From positions 1-64,000 of the forward strand of contig CAZBPG010000009.1 of assembly GCA_964493695.1 (NCBI GenBank): a DNA stretch of 64,000 nucleotides, in the 5' to 3' direction. The stretch comes from Bog-950 sp964493695. Lineage in GTDB: Bacteria > Bacteroidota > Bacteroidia > Chitinophagales > LD1. A program made the position numbers and the translations under genes. This document shows, one piece after another, positions 1 through 9,317 of this stretch; the stretch's first letter is position 1, and each line of letters opens with the position of its first letter. Under the pieces are notes generated by a model, which saw only the letters and a program-made list of their open reading frames with translations, was not told the DNA's origin and made no database searches.

Positions 1-120
1 CTTCGGTTGAAGCCGCCTGGTATGAGTTTAGGTAAACAAACGGATAGTCATAAAATGATGTAAACGGGTAAAGGTTTCTTTCCGCGCAGGGGGGCCTCTT
101 CGGAACGCTGCAGCTATTCA

Positions 121-158
121 CCACGCGCAGGGTCGTCTGCTACAGACCCTGCGCGTGG
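121..158. repeat. 14-bp perfect inverted repeat, unassigned
   Basis: Arms at 121-134 (CCACGCGCAGGGTC) and 145-158 are perfectly complementary around a 10-nt loop. It lies downstream of the minus-strand regulator ending at 248, but no T-run follows on either strand, so a canonical intrinsic terminator is not supported. The rest of 1-247 shows no gene that I can support. Confidence 0.6.
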
Positions 159-247
159 CGAGTGGTGTGTACTATTATCCGTAGAAGTTACATGATAAAA
201 GTGGTGTATTGTTTGCCGGTGCAAAGCAAGTTGGTTTCAAAAAACAT

Positions 248-865
248 TCAATTGTCCTCTTCTACCTGAGGAAGTTGATTTAACGGGATTCGCTTTTTGT
301 GAAACTCTTTTTTGTAGTCGTTCACGTTTACACCGGTTACCTGTTTAAACTGATTGGAAAGATACTGCACGCTGCTGTAACCCATCATGTGCGAAATCTC
401 GCTTAGCGTAAGTTCACCGTAACTAATCTGTTCTTTTACTTTCTCCATCTTCATCTGAATAATGTATTTCTCCAGCGTAAGGTTTGTTTTTTGCGAAAAT
501 ATTTTGCTGAGCACATGATACGGCTCGCCTAATTTCTGACTCAAATAATCGGAGTTGCGAAGAATGGTGTTGGTGTTGTTGCCAAAAAAAATAAGCTGAA
601 TAACCGACTGTTTAATTTGTTCAACGAGTTTATCATCTCTATCATCAATCAAACTGAAACCGCTGTTTTTTAAAATCTCATCAATCAGCGATAACCCGAT
701 AACCAGTTCGTTGAAACTAATGACCGCTTTGCCCAATTCAACATGCTCTACTTTTATAAAACCGGTTCGCTCTAATTCCCATCGCACCACCTTCACACAA
801 CTGTCGCAAACCATATTGCGAATATGAATGGTAGTTTGTTTGGTATTAAGACTGGCGGGCTGCAT
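248..865 (-). CDS. HMA-like/AraC-type HTH transcriptional regulator
   Basis: A 205-residue DNA-binding regulator of two parts. Residues about 10-75 resemble a heavy-metal-associated fold, with a metal-binding-like loop NMVCDSC at about residue 17 and a second half that reads like an HMA beta-strand region. Residues about 105-195 are an AraC-type double helix-turn-helix: the segment LTLSEISHMMGYSSVQYLSN and the following FKQVTGVNVNDYKK match the family signature. In Bacteroidota such regulators often sit beside metal-efflux genes, but none is visible here because the window starts just downstream. A metal-sensing role is inferred from the CxxC loop. The gene is divergent from the next one. Confidence 0.8.
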   Translation of the reverse strand: MQPASLNTKQTTIHIRNMVCDSCVKVVRWELERTGFIKVEHVELGKAVISFNELVIGLSLIDEILKNSGFSLIDDRDDKLVEQIKQSVIQLIFFGNNTNTILRNSDYLSQKLGEPYHVLSKIFSQKTNLTLEKYIIQMKMEKVKEQISYGELTLSEISHMMGYSSVQYLSNQFKQVTGVNVNDYKKEFHKKRIPLNQLPQVEEDN

Positions 866-1010
866 AAAAATTATTCCGTGAATTTAGAATTTTATGAAAA
901 CAAAAACAGGCAAATAGTCACCGGATGGCTAAGAAATTGTTTCAACCGAGTATAATAAATGATGCCAACAGGGCTATACAGGACTAAACGTTTTTTTGTT
1001 TCTTGCAATC

Positions 1011-2069
1011 ATGAAAAAACCGAAGAGTTACCGGCAGCAGGTGATTACTAAAAAGAAAACCATTTATCCGGTTAATAAAGAACTGCGGCAATACCTCGAA
1101 ATAAATGCACGCGAAATAAAACTGCCCGTTAGTTACAACGACCTTAAGCATTTCAGCGGCAGCATTTCTATACGCGATAAAAAAGATAACGATACCCTTT
1201 GGGAAGCAGCCATGTATCCACCCAGCGAACTTCCGCACATTCACGAAGGGTTAAAACAGATTTACTCTATTCTTAAATCCGGTGGCGATGCTTCGGTGCA
1301 TACTCACCTGCATGTAGAGCGTATTGACTACTGCACCTTTGGCAACTCCAACCCTTTCCGCGTTAAAATAGTCAACGACTTTAACGATAACTACGATTAC
1401 TTCTACATTAAGCAAGCCGATGCTTCGCGCATTTATGGTTTAGAACTGGAACATATTCTTTCGCCCGCCCGCATCAATTATTTTGTAGATGCCCATACCC
1501 TGGTAGAAGAACATATTGCCGGTATACCGGGCGACCAGTTCATTCAGTTTTACTTAGAGAATAAAGAATTCAACAAAGTGCGCATTGCCAAAGAGTTTGT
1601 GAAATTCAACGAGCGTTGCTTTATCCGTTTGCTGGGCGATATGCGCTCCTATAATTATGTGTTTGATATTACTCCTGACTTTGAAGAAGTACAGTTTCGT
1701 ATTCGCCCTATAGATTTTGACCAGCAGAGTTACGAAGGTAAACGAACCCTTTACTTGCCGCAGTTCTTTAAAGAGAATGCGGTTCTTGTGCAGCTTACCC
1801 TGGACTTGCTGGCACCGGAAACTATTCGCCAGTATCAGAAAGAGGAGAGAACGTTGATTGCGCGCAGAAGCATTTCTGCCCATCACCGACTCGACCACTT
1901 AGTGGACGTAATGGACCGCGATATCATTTCGCCAAAAGAAAAAGTGATTCAGCTTCGCAAAGAACTGGCCGCACACTATTATGATGTTTCATTTCTCGAT
2001 TGCACTTCTATGGGCGAGCTTGTCCGAAACTGTTTGCGCCTGCTAACCGAAGAAATACAGCAAAAGTGA
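1011..2069 (+). CDS. Conserved hypothetical protein with a kinase-like loop
   Basis: A 352-residue soluble protein with no signal peptide or membrane segment. I do not recognise a named family. The ATG at 1011 is preferred; a TTG 15 bases upstream is also in frame. Residues about 210-240 read GDMRSYNYVF followed 20 residues later by RPIDFDQ, which resembles the catalytic loop and metal-binding Asp of aminoglycoside-phosphotransferase/protein-kinase-like folds (GDxxxxN...DFD). The N-terminal third would have to carry the ATP lobe, which I cannot confirm. It is followed 38 bases later by the DUF3467 gene in the same direction, so the two are probably co-transcribed. Confidence 0.65.
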   Translation: MKKPKSYRQQVITKKKTIYPVNKELRQYLEINAREIKLPVSYNDLKHFSGSISIRDKKDNDTLWEAAMYPPSELPHIHEGLKQIYSILKSGGDASVHTHLHVERIDYCTFGNSNPFRVKIVNDFNDNYDYFYIKQADASRIYGLELEHILSPARINYFVDAHTLVEEHIAGIPGDQFIQFYLENKEFNKVRIAKEFVKFNERCFIRLLGDMRSYNYVFDITPDFEEVQFRIRPIDFDQQSYEGKRTLYLPQFFKENAVLVQLTLDLLAPETIRQYQKEERTLIARRSISAHHRLDHLVDVMDRDIISPKEKVIQLRKELAAHYYDVSFLDCTSMGELVRNCLRLLTEEIQQK

Positions 2070-2107
2070 AATAGAAAATCATTTTACATTCGCACAAAAT
2101 CAAAATC

Positions 2108-2422
2108 ATGGCAGACCAAAATCAAAACCCCGAGAACCAACTGAACATTGAATTACCCGAAGAAATTGCAGAAGGTGTTTATTCAAACCTCGCAATCATC
2201 TCTCATTCACCGCAGGAGTTTGTGATAGATTTTGTGCGGGTAATGCCGGGTATTCCAAAAGCAAAAGTAAAATCGCGTGTGGTGGTTACACCCGAACATG
2301 CCAAGCGTTTAATGAAAGCATTGCTGGATAATGTAAAGAAGTACGAAGCCCAGTTCGGAACGATTAATGATCGCGATGCCCCTATGATGCCCATGAATTT
2401 CGGGCCCACAGCACAGGCATAA
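2108..2422 (+). CDS. DUF3467 domain-containing protein
   Basis: A 104-residue small acidic protein. The central stretch (YSNLAIISHSPQEFVIDF, then MPGIPKAKVKSRVVVTPEHA) is the characteristic DUF3467 core, which covers nearly the whole chain. The biochemical role of the family is unknown. It has no signal peptide and is presumably cytoplasmic. A strong terminator follows at once, making this the last gene of the small operon that starts at 1011. Confidence 0.85.
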   Translation: MADQNQNPENQLNIELPEEIAEGVYSNLAIISHSPQEFVIDFVRVMPGIPKAKVKSRVVVTPEHAKRLMKALLDNVKKYEAQFGTINDRDAPMMPMNFGPTAQA

Positions 2423-2445
2423 ACAATACGAACACAGTTTCAGGC

Positions 2446-2480
2446 AAAGGCTTTCAGAAATTTCTGAAAGCCTTTCTTTT
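2446..2480 (+). terminator. Intrinsic terminator after DUF3467 gene
   Basis: A perfect 15-bp palindrome, arms 2446-2460 and 2461-2475, is followed by a T-rich tract (CTTTTTCG). The minimal loop comes from the central AAATTT. Confidence 0.85.
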
Positions 2481-2691
2481 TCGTGGAAGCGTTCTACTTG
2501 TTAGAATACAGTTACATGAAGTGAAACTTAGATTAGAAACTATATGATACAAGGTCCAACTGCGCTGACACAAGGCTAAGGTTGTGGTATAAAAGTATCA
2601 TGCTTTAAACATAGACACCTGCCTTGTAATTCACGCCTGCAAAACAGAATCAATGTAAAACTACTGCGCGTAAACAGATGCAAAAAAGCGC

Positions 2692-5600
2692 ATGCGCAAT
2701 TTTCTACTTCTGTTTTTTGTTTTTATGTGTGCTGTTGCCTCTGCAACTGTGCAGGCAGATTTTACTGCCGACAGATTTAACGGTTGCCCTCCGCTGCTTT
2801 CTAACTTTACCAATACTTCTACTACTACTACCGGAACATTAAGTTATCGTTGGGATTTTGCCAACGGAAATGTGAATGTTACACTACCTAACCCTTCTGC
2901 CATTTTTAGTGTATCGGGTACCTACCGTGTGCAGTTAATAGCTACAAACGGCATTGAGAGTGATACCGTTACTAAATCAATTATTGCTTTTCGGTTACCA
3001 CAGGTAAGTTTTCAAGCCAATCAGCTGAATATTTGCTTTGGCGACACACTTTTCCTGAACAGTAATATTAGTTTGGGAGATGCCCCTATTACCGATTATG
3101 CATGGGGCTTCGGAAATGGTGTAGCCAGCAGTCAGACCAATGCTTCATATATATACACGCAAACCGGTGTTTACGATATAACTTTAGTTGTACAAGATTC
3201 AAATAGCTGCAGTGTAAATAACACACAGCCTCAGTACATAAAAGTAGTTTCGCGTCCTCAGGCATCATTTACCGCCACACCATCCAGCAGTTGTAATCTT
3301 TCGGAGTTGGTTACGTTTACCAATACCTCAACCGGTGCGGGGTTAACTTCCTTTTGGGAACTTACAGATGTAGTTACATCTACCGTTACAAACCCGAATT
3401 ATACATATAGTAATCAGGTGGAAGATGTTTGGTTAACCGTAACCGATTCCAATGGCTGCTCAAGTAAGGTAAAGCGCAGGATAACGGTTATGCAACCGGA
3501 TGCTGCTTTTACTGCTAATAAAACAACCATCTGTACCGGTCAGCAGGTTCAGTTTACAAATACAGGAGCTGTTACTCCAGATTATTCCAACTGGAATTTT
3601 GGGGATGGAGTTACGCATTCAGGCAACAATCCCAGCCATGCTTATACTACTCCGGGGGTTTATACGGTTTCTCTAACTGTTGGAATAGGGTCATGCACAG
3701 ATAGCGAAACAAAAGTTGCTTACATAACCGTTACCCAGGGCTTTCAGGTTAGCTTTACTATGAGTAATCCGGCTACCGGCTGCGACAATAATTCTCCTAT
3801 AATTTTTACAAATACAACACCGGGTGGAGCGCAGTTTCAATGGAATTTTGGTGATGGTACATCCTCTTCAGCCAGCAATCCTTCTCACACATTTAACGCA
3901 AACGGAAACTATACCGTAACACTTACCGTAACCGATAGTAACGGTTGTAGTTTGCCGGGAACATCAATTATTGGTATAAATTCACAAAGACCTTCTCCGA
4001 GCTTTTCGGCTCCCAGAACCGGTTGTCCGTATGTTCCTGTAACTTTTCAAAACACAACATCAGGCGGAGGAACTTACCTGTGGGATTTTGGTGATGGTAG
4101 TACGTCCACCTTGCAAAATCCGCTTTACAGCTATTCCATGCCGGGCACCTATACCATTTCATTAACAGTATATGGTGGTAACGGCTGCGACAGCACCATT
4201 GTGGTTCCTAACTATATAACTATTGAAACTGTGGAAGCCGATTTTACAGTGAACGAAACGTTTTCACCTTGTCCGCCATTTGTAACTGTTTTTTCCAGCA
4301 CCGTTAATAAACCAGTTACAAAATACACTTGGTATTTTGGCGATGGACAGATAGATACTGCGGCTAACCCTACTCACATTTATTTCCATCCCGGAATTTA
4401 CACTGTTTCCATGATTGTTCAGACAGCTAACGGTTGCACCGATACGGTTGTTTATCCGAATCTGATCGAGGTACAAGGACCTTCGGGCGTGTTTACCGCG
4501 AACCCAACAACAGGTTGTGTTCCGCTGACCGTAAACTTTACAGCAACTACTTCAGCCAACACCAAAAGTATGTGGTGCGATTTAGGCGATGGTGGTTTGA
4601 TTATGGATTCACTCGCTTTTGCTCACACCTATTCTCAATTGGGGGTTTTTAATCCGAAATTTATTTTGGTTGACCATGTGGGTTGCACCGTTCCTTATGA
4701 CTTGCCGCCTGTTATCACACACGTTCCACCGGTTTTTCAACTTTTTGATACAGCAGTTTGCGAAGGAGCATCTATCAGCATTCCTCGATTAGGAACAGAT
4801 AACTACAAGTGGTCACCATCTGCAGATATCGACTGCGATACATGTGCAAGTGTTGTTATTACTCCTTCTCTGAGTACCTCTTACATACTTACTGCTTCTA
4901 ACCCTTATTGTTCAGTAACAGATACTATGCATGTAATGGTTGATGCACTTCCGGTTCTTACATCTTCATCTTTTACTATCTGCAAAAATTCATCACTTCA
5001 GTTGAATACAGGAAATGCATTCAGCATACAGTGGTCACCGGCTTTATATCTGGATGACGCAAGTGCTGTAAGCCCGATTTGTACTCCGCTTGATTCTATT
5101 GTATACAACGCAACCGCTTCGAATAGTCTTGGATGCGCTATTAATGCACAGGTAACTGTAAATGTAATCGACAAGTTAGATGTAACAGCCAACGCTGATA
5201 TTTCTGCCTGTGCGCTTGATACCTTCGAATTACAATCAATTATTGAAACAGGACCGGATGCGGAGATTAACTATACCTGGTCACCGGCAAACTATTTATC
5301 TGTTGCTGATTCAGCTAACACCACCGGATACGGCTTAACCAACGAAACTACTTTTCAGGTAATTGTTACCAGCGGTACTTGTACTGCCGATACTGCCTCA
5401 GTAACTGTTCACATAAACAGCTTGCCGGATATTCATATTTCCGAAAGCTTAACTACTACTCCGCATGCCGAAGTTGGCCTGTGGGTTAATTCAACACAGA
5501 ATTTGAGTTACGAATGGCAGGCAGGTGATTCACTAAGCTGTGCTACTTGTCGCGAAACCAATTTCTATCCGGCACAAACACAAACAGTGTATGTAACCGG

Positions 5601-5940
5601 TACCAACGAAAACGGATGCAGTGCACAGGATTCGGTAATAATACGTGTAATGGCCTGTGACCCTGAATCTGTTTTTCTGCCGAACGTATTTACACCAAAT
5701 GGCGATGGCTTGAACGATGTGCTGTTTTTGAGTTCAAAAGTGCTGAACAGCATCAACTACTTCAGAATATTTGATGAATGGGGACGGATGCTTTTCGAAA
5801 CTAAAAACATAAACGATACCTGGGATGGAAGCGTGAACGGATTGTCTGCCTCAACCGATGTGTTTGCTTATGTTCTGGAAGGAAAATGCCAAAACGGCTC
5901 ACCGGTGTTGAAATACGGTAACATAACCCTAGTAAGATAA
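2692..5940 (+). CDS. Giant PKD-repeat surface protein with T9SS type B (gliding-motility) C-terminal domain
   Basis: A 1082-residue secreted adhesin-like protein. Residues 1-22 form a Sec signal peptide ending near VASATVQA. About eight PKD-type beta-sandwich units follow, each marked by a WNFGDG-like motif (for example YRWDFANG, SNWNFGDG, YLWDFGDG, YTWYFGDG). After some 260 residues of further Ig-like modules, the last 90 residues (FLPNVFTPNGDGLNDVLF, then FRIFDEWGRMLFET and DTWDGSVNG) are the CHU_C/type B sorting domain. Such proteins cross the outer membrane through the type IX secretion system with a PorP/SprF partner, encoded here at 6439. The cysteine-rich spacing (NGC/NGCS at unit ends) suggests disulfides within units. 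An SprB-like adhesion or motility role is inferred. Confidence 0.92.
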   Translation: MRNFLLLFFVFMCAVASATVQADFTADRFNGCPPLLSNFTNTSTTTTGTLSYRWDFANGNVNVTLPNPSAIFSVSGTYRVQLIATNGIESDTVTKSIIAFRLPQVSFQANQLNICFGDTLFLNSNISLGDAPITDYAWGFGNGVASSQTNASYIYTQTGVYDITLVVQDSNSCSVNNTQPQYIKVVSRPQASFTATPSSSCNLSELVTFTNTSTGAGLTSFWELTDVVTSTVTNPNYTYSNQVEDVWLTVTDSNGCSSKVKRRITVMQPDAAFTANKTTICTGQQVQFTNTGAVTPDYSNWNFGDGVTHSGNNPSHAYTTPGVYTVSLTVGIGSCTDSETKVAYITVTQGFQVSFTMSNPATGCDNNSPIIFTNTTPGGAQFQWNFGDGTSSSASNPSHTFNANGNYTVTLTVTDSNGCSLPGTSIIGINSQRPSPSFSAPRTGCPYVPVTFQNTTSGGGTYLWDFGDGSTSTLQNPLYSYSMPGTYTISLTVYGGNGCDSTIVVPNYITIETVEADFTVNETFSPCPPFVTVFSSTVNKPVTKYTWYFGDGQIDTAANPTHIYFHPGIYTVSMIVQTANGCTDTVVYPNLIEVQGPSGVFTANPTTGCVPLTVNFTATTSANTKSMWCDLGDGGLIMDSLAFAHTYSQLGVFNPKFILVDHVGCTVPYDLPPVITHVPPVFQLFDTAVCEGASISIPRLGTDNYKWSPSADIDCDTCASVVITPSLSTSYILTASNPYCSVTDTMHVMVDALPVLTSSSFTICKNSSLQLNTGNAFSIQWSPALYLDDASAVSPICTPLDSIVYNATASNSLGCAINAQVTVNVIDKLDVTANADISACALDTFELQSIIETGPDAEINYTWSPANYLSVADSANTTGYGLTNETTFQVIVTSGTCTADTASVTVHINSLPDIHISESLTTTPHAEVGLWVNSTQNLSYEWQAGDSLSCATCRETNFYPAQTQTVYVTGTNENGCSAQDSVIIRVMACDPESVFLPNVFTPNGDGLNDVLFLSSKVLNSINYFRIFDEWGRMLFETKNINDTWDGSVNGLSASTDVFAYVLEGKCQNGSPVLKYGNITLVR

Positions 5941-5986
5941 CAAACTTTTTTCTCTAATAATTCGTAAACAATTAAAACCAAATACT

Positions 5987-6346
5987 ATGTCACTTCAAGA
6001 CAGAATCAGAAAAATCCGCGAACACCGCGGTTACAAGCAATCAGCTGTAGCGCAGGAAATGAAAATTACCCAGCAGGCTTACAGCTGCCTTGAAACAAAA
6101 GCAGGCAACCTGAAAATGGAAACCATGCAGCGTTTTTGCGATGTAATGAAAATTGAAACTTCATTCCTGTTGGCGTTCGACATTCCGGTGAATGACGAAA
6201 ACCTCAGAATGTTTGACCGCCTCAACTTCTCGCAAGTGGTGGAAGAGTACAAACGTTTAAGCAACAAGCTTTCGGTGTATGAAGATTTGCTTCGCAAAGA
6301 AAACGGTATCAGTAACCGTAATGAAGGCAACGCGCACTATCTATAA
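5987..6346 (+). CDS. XRE-family HTH regulator (paralogue 1)
   Basis: A 119-residue protein. Residues 5-60 are a Cro/CI-type helix-turn-helix (RIRKIREHRGYKQSAVAQEM, then ITQQAYSCLE as recognition helix). A C-terminal helical segment (residues 80-108) looks like a short coiled coil for dimerisation. It sits between the PKD adhesin gene and its PorP/SprF partner, so control of that surface locus is likely. A close paralogue lies at 9318; both share the core ITQQAYSCLE and RFCDVMK, which points to a local duplication. Confidence 0.85.
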   Translation: MSLQDRIRKIREHRGYKQSAVAQEMKITQQAYSCLETKAGNLKMETMQRFCDVMKIETSFLLAFDIPVNDENLRMFDRLNFSQVVEEYKRLSNKLSVYEDLLRKENGISNRNEGNAHYL

Positions 6347-6438
6347 TCAGATAGTTGTTCGTAAAGGCAGATAAATCGTACGCGGTTAAATATGTGTAAG
6401 CGTATCTGCTGATTGTTTGGCATTATAAAAATGAAAGG

Positions 6439-7497
6439 ATGACAAAGTATTTACTAAAAACTTTTGTAGCAGCAGTGGGGATTCTGGTTCTCTCGCAACC
6501 TTTGAAGGCACAGGATTTGCATTTTTCGCAATACAACGCTTCTCCCTTGTTGTTGAACCCGGCACTGGCCGGTATGAATGCAGGAGATTACCGGGCGTAT
6601 GCAAATTTCCGTACGCAGTGGGTTACGCTATCCAAGAAAAACACTTACCGCACTTTTGCCGGTGGTGCAGATATGGCTATAGGAAAAATTACCCGCTACA
6701 ACAGTTTTGCAGGTATAGGAGTTTCTTTTTTCAGTGACCAGGCGGGTGATTTAAATCTGAATTCAAATCATGTTGATCTTTCTTTTGCATATCACTTTAT
6801 GCTTAACCGCAGAGGAACCATGCAACTTTCGGCAGGAGTGCAAGGAGGATTGAATGTTAGAAGTATTGACCCTTCAAGAGCTGTTTACGGTTCGCAGTAT
6901 GATCCTATTACCGGAAATACAGACCCTAACGGCACACGTGAGGTATTTGGAAAAAGCAGAATAATTTTTGCTGATGCGTCTATGGGATTGTTGTATAGTG
7001 CTGTTACCAGAAAGGGAACAAACATTTATTGCGGCTTTGGTTTAAGCCATTTGAACCAGCCCAAGATATCGTTTCAGCCAAGCGGGGTAGACGGAGAGAA
7101 TGGAAAGGCGGAAAAATTAGCAATGAAAGTGACCGTGCATGGTGGCGCTTCGATACCGGTAAACAACCGGGTTGCTGTTATGCCTAACTTTATGGTGTTG
7201 TGGCAGGGAACTTCTTATGAGTTTAATTTAGGTTGCCACTTAAGGGCTACTTTAGGAAATGTAAAAATGAGTAAAACTGCCATTTATCTGGGTGCCCAGT
7301 ATCGCGGCTTGTATGATGCGGTAATTGTAAGCACACGTTTAGATGTAAAAGGTTTCAGTTGCGGGTTGAGTTATGACCTTAATATCTCTAAACTTCTTCC
7401 TGCTACAAAAACTGTCGGAGCTCCCGAAATTTCGCTGATGTATCAGGGAAGTTTCCGTAAAAAAGCGCGCCCCGGTCATTGTCCGGTAATGTTTTAA
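6439..7497 (+). CDS. PorP/SprF family type IX secretion outer-membrane protein
   Basis: A 352-residue beta-barrel protein. The signal peptide covers residues 1-24 (ending LKAQ). The segment DLHFSQYNASPLLLNPALAG right behind it is the hallmark of the PorP/SprF family. Alternating amphipathic strands fill the rest. Family members bind type B CTD cargo and help retain it at the surface; the PKD adhesin encoded at 2692 is the obvious partner. The ATG at 6439 is preceded by AAAGGA, overlapping a short out-of-frame ATG. A terminator follows at 7534. Confidence 0.93.
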   Translation: MTKYLLKTFVAAVGILVLSQPLKAQDLHFSQYNASPLLLNPALAGMNAGDYRAYANFRTQWVTLSKKNTYRTFAGGADMAIGKITRYNSFAGIGVSFFSDQAGDLNLNSNHVDLSFAYHFMLNRRGTMQLSAGVQGGLNVRSIDPSRAVYGSQYDPITGNTDPNGTREVFGKSRIIFADASMGLLYSAVTRKGTNIYCGFGLSHLNQPKISFQPSGVDGENGKAEKLAMKVTVHGGASIPVNNRVAVMPNFMVLWQGTSYEFNLGCHLRATLGNVKMSKTAIYLGAQYRGLYDAVIVSTRLDVKGFSCGLSYDLNISKLLPATKTVGAPEISLMYQGSFRKKARPGHCPVMF

Positions 7498-7533
7498 AAG
7501 AGCAAGGTATTACCCTTGTAAAGATAAATTGAA

Positions 7534-7567
7534 CAAGAGCTGCCTTAAGGCAGCTCTTGCTTTTTCC
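7534..7567 (+). terminator. Intrinsic terminator after PorP/SprF gene
   Basis: 11-bp perfect stem CAAGAGCTGCC (7534-7544) with TTAA loop and its complement at 7549-7559, followed by CTTTTTCC. Confidence 0.9.
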
Positions 7568-7631
7568 TTAATCAACAACCCGTTAATATCACATCCTGAA
7601 TTACTCCGCTCAGTTTTCATTAATTGCGGCC

Positions 7632-8960
7632 ATGAATTCCAACATTCTGATTATTGACGATGACGATGATTTTCGTGCGCTGCTGGTTCGTATTATTTCG
7701 AAAGAAGGATTTAAGGTGTTTGACGCACCAGACGGAACTTCAGGATTAAAGCTACTTGGTAAAGAAGATATACGCGTAGTGCTAAGCGATGTGAACCTGC
7801 CTGATGCCAACGGAGTAGAGTTGGTTCAAACCATCAAGTTAAAGTATCCGTTTACTGAAATTATCGTAATAACCAATCACGGAACTATTGAAGACGGGGT
7901 AAGGTCCATTAAGAACGGAGCCTTCGACTACTTAGTAAAAGGGCAGGATAATCAAAAAATAATTCCGCTGCTGAATAAGGCCATTGAGAAGTCGCAGTTG
8001 CAGTACCGCATTCAATTGTTGGAAAAGAAGATATCCGACAAATTCAGTTTTGACAACATTGTGGGTGAATCAACCGTGATTCATAAAGCGAAAGAACTGG
8101 CATCCAAGGTAGCCGCTACCGATGCTACAGTTTTACTGCTCGGAGAAACCGGTACCGGTAAGGAAATTTTTGCCCAATCCATACATGAAGCCGGAACAAG
8201 AAAGTTGATGCCATTCATTGCCGTCAATTGCAGTTCGTTCGGCAAAGAAATTTTAGAGAGCGAACTCTTCGGCCATAAAGTAGGAGGTTTTACCGGTGCG
8301 GTAAAAGATAAAAGAGGCTTGCTGGAAGAAGCTAATGGAGGAACTATTTTTTTAGATGAGGTAGGCGAAATGAATATTGACCTGCAGGCAAAACTACTTC
8401 GCGTTTTAGAGACCCAGGAGTTCTACAAAGTTGGCGATTCGAAACCCACTAACGTAAACGTACGCATTATAGCAGCCACCAACCGAAATCTGCAGGCCGA
8501 AGCGGAGAAAGGAAATTTCCGCATAGACCTGTTTTACAGACTTTCGGTTTTTCAGATTCAGTTACCTTCTTTAGCTGAACGGATACAGGATATTGAGGCA
8601 TTGGCTTTTCATTTCATCAAGATATACTCTGATAAAATGACAAAACCGTTTCCCAGAGTAAGTAAGGATTTTTTGACAACACTAAAAAAGCATCCGTGGA
8701 AGGGAAATATCCGTGAATTGAAAAATGTGATAGAGCGGGCACTTATTCTTTGTGATAAAGAACTATTACCCGAACACCTTCCTTTCGACTTTACAGAAGC
8801 AGGTTCATCAGAGCATATTTTCGATTTAGCTGAAGTGGAAAAGCAACATATAAAGAAAGTAATGCGCCACACTAATGGTAACAAAACTGAAACTGCCAGG
8901 CTAATGAATATAGGTCTGACCACTCTCTACAGAAAATTACAAGAGTATAAAATAGAGTAA
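7632..8960 (+). CDS. Sigma54-dependent response regulator (NtrC/AtoC type)
   Basis: A 442-residue transcription activator. A receiver domain (residues 1-120) has the acidic pocket D9-D13, phospho-acceptor D53, T81 and K103. An AAA+ domain follows with Walker A GETGTGKE, Walker B GGTIFLDEV and the R-finger region. The C-terminus is a Fis-type HTH (NKTETARLMNIGLTTLYRKL). The sigma54-contact loop reads GGFTGA rather than the usual GAFTGA. It would drive sigma54 promoters after phosphorylation by a kinase. No kinase is directly adjacent; the histidine kinase at 9833 is the nearest candidate. The gene is isolated by a terminator upstream and 357 bases without a gene downstream. Confidence 0.93.
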   Translation: MNSNILIIDDDDDFRALLVRIISKEGFKVFDAPDGTSGLKLLGKEDIRVVLSDVNLPDANGVELVQTIKLKYPFTEIIVITNHGTIEDGVRSIKNGAFDYLVKGQDNQKIIPLLNKAIEKSQLQYRIQLLEKKISDKFSFDNIVGESTVIHKAKELASKVAATDATVLLLGETGTGKEIFAQSIHEAGTRKLMPFIAVNCSSFGKEILESELFGHKVGGFTGAVKDKRGLLEEANGGTIFLDEVGEMNIDLQAKLLRVLETQEFYKVGDSKPTNVNVRIIAATNRNLQAEAEKGNFRIDLFYRLSVFQIQLPSLAERIQDIEALAFHFIKIYSDKMTKPFPRVSKDFLTTLKKHPWKGNIRELKNVIERALILCDKELLPEHLPFDFTEAGSSEHIFDLAEVEKQHIKKVMRHTNGNKTETARLMNIGLTTLYRKLQEYKIE

Positions 8961-9119
8961 TTTCACTGCCTACACGAAAAGTTCACTTAAAGACTACTTC
9001 AAACAAGTATTTAAACAGTTGAAATTGGTCTTCAACTACCTTAAAGTAGTAAAACATCGGCTGTAACCTGTCAAAAACCGAATCTGCCTTTTGTAAACTA
9101 CAAGTATTTTCTTGTAAAC

Positions 9120-9157
9120 CCTTCCATTTTGGAAAACCCGTTTTCCAAAACGGAAGG
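9120..9157. repeat. Imperfect 17-bp inverted repeat in the 8961-9317 spacer
   Basis: Arms 9120-9136 (CCTTCCATTTTGGAAAA) and 9141-9157 are complementary apart from one mismatch, around CCCG. The stem also contains nested TTTTGGAAAA/TTTTCCAAAA. It could be the terminator of the response regulator gene (GGGGTTTT follows) or an operator for the XRE protein downstream. Nothing else recognisable lies in this 357-base stretch. Confidence 0.5.
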
Positions 9158-9317
9158 GGTTTTAGCATTTTAAAATCACAGACTTGTTTTGCAAAGCAAG
9201 TGCAACTCATTATAAACCAGTGTATTTGATGATTTGTTTATAGGATGTTGGCAAAAGGGCATTGGATTGGTAAGAAACAAGTGCAAACATTTATTCAACA
9301 AACAAAAGCTTAATACC

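Noticed and set aside
9241..9270. Possible sigma54 promoter (TTGGCA...TTGG) before the second XRE gene
   Set aside because: The GG and GC elements are not ten bases apart and the -12 GC is missing.
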